From: Neobacillus ginsengisoli
GTDB lineage: Bacteria; Bacillota; Bacilli; Bacillales_B; DSM-18226
Direction of reading: 5' to 3'
Assembly (NCBI RefSeq): GCF_030813055.1
Contig: NZ_JAUSTW010000004.1
Location: 248,001 to 312,000 of the forward strand
Length of the DNA: 64,000 nt
Positions 63,657 to 64,000 of this stretch are shown here, piece by piece. The translations under genes and the position numbers were made by a program. How positions within the stretch are numbered: position 1 is the first letter of the stretch; each line of letters opens with the position of its first letter. A model generated the notes under the pieces. That model ran no database searches and had not been told where the DNA came from. It worked only from the letters and a program-made list of their open reading frames with translations.

Positions 63657-64000
63657 ATGAATAAAAAAAAGCTAGTATTCCTGTACTTTATTGCTAGTTT
63701 AGTTTGGATATATGGAACAAATTTTTTGATAGAGCAGTTTATCCCTTCATCGCTAATTTACATAGTTGAGCGGTTGAAGGAGATTTTCTATTTGTTAGTT
63801 ACCGGCGGAGTCATTTATTTTTTCCTTAACAAAACAGAAGAATTACATGCTTCTCAAAAAGATGAAAAACGGCTTTCTACTTTAATCAATTCCATGGTTG
63901 ATTTTGTTAATTTCAAAGATGGTGAGGGCAGATGGATTGAAGCGAATGAGTTCGGGTTACAATTGTTCCAGCTAGAGGGAGTTGATTTCAGAGGAAAAAA
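63657..64000 (+). CDS. Membrane-bound PAS-type signalling protein (partial, 3' end outside window)
   Basis: ATG 63657 follows AGGAGA. The visible 114 codons give two membrane segments (FLYFIASLVWIYGTNFLI; IFYLLVTGGVIYFFL), a short coiled linker and the start of a PAS domain (LINSMVDFVNFKDGEGRWIE, ANEFGLQLFQLEG). Such N-termini belong to histidine kinases or GGDEF/EAL proteins; the output domain is beyond the edge. A c-di-GMP enzyme is one of several possibilities. Confidence 0.7.
   Translation, partial: MNKKKLVFLYFIASLVWIYGTNFLIEQFIPSSLIYIVERLKEIFYLLVTGGVIYFFLNKTEELHASQKDEKRLSTLINSMVDFVNFKDGEGRWIEANEFGLQLFQLEGVDFRGK

Overview
The window is from a low-GC, motile, spore-forming Bacillaceae (Bacillus/Neobacillus-like). 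Evidence for this: Bacillus-type motility genes (FliY, FlgM, YvyF, YaaR, SwrB-like, FlhO/FlhP), SigD-type promoters (TAAA-N15-[A/T]CCGATAA), two Spo0A-box matches, an RsfA-like Myb regulator, and strong AGGAGG ribosome sites with frequent GTG/TTG starts. No rRNA, tRNA, CRISPR array, insertion sequence or prophage gene was seen.

1-34754 (all minus strand) is a near-continuous flagellar and chemotaxis region. In transcription order: cheR-cheB; fliK-flgD-flgE; fliM-fliY-cheY-yvyF; an MCP; cheA-cheW-cheW-MCP; yaaR, a swrB-like gene, flhO-flhP; a tandem-domain csrA followed by hag; a FliB-type flagellin lysine methylase; fliD; flgM-flgN-flgK-flgL; a PilZ protein; an RsfA-like regulator; flaG-fliS-fliT; then, behind a c-di-GMP-I riboswitch with its own terminator, an orphan gene, a glucosaminidase, flgB-flgC-fliE-fliF (fliF runs off the left edge). 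motA-motB (35062-36604) is divergent. Three control layers are visible: SigD promoters for the late genes, c-di-GMP (riboswitch plus PilZ receptor) for basal-body genes, and CsrA for flagellin. The CsrA is unusual: two CsrA domains in one 132-residue chain, preceded by three tandem SigD promoters. No fliW is present in the window.

36741-46603 is mixed metabolism: a GNAT, a 51-residue zinc-ribbon protein, a ureide operon (allC, M20 hydrolase, allB, uraD), a Cof-type HAD phosphatase, ppaC, a second GNAT and a frameshifted MFS exporter.

46902-59821 is a catabolic region for an acyl or hydrocarbon-like substrate. One operon holds a metallo-beta-lactamase hydrolase, an acyl-CoA ligase, an R2lox Mn/Fe oxidase with every known ligand residue, an aldehyde dehydrogenase gutted by an internal deletion, and an iron alcohol dehydrogenase. 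Next come two beta-oxidation-like units (acyl-CoA dehydrogenase, SDR, two single-hotdog MaoC proteins, class II aldolase; then SDR, thiolase, and an acyl-CoA ligase carrying a premature TGA). Near-identical TetR-style palindromes precede both units, which suggests one regulon that is partly decaying.

60025-64000 has two adjacent DUF3147-like membrane proteins, a short SDR remnant, a PAT-like acetyltransferase, a YpbS-like protein, a membrane protein, an ECF sigma factor and the start of a membrane-bound signalling protein that runs off the right edge.
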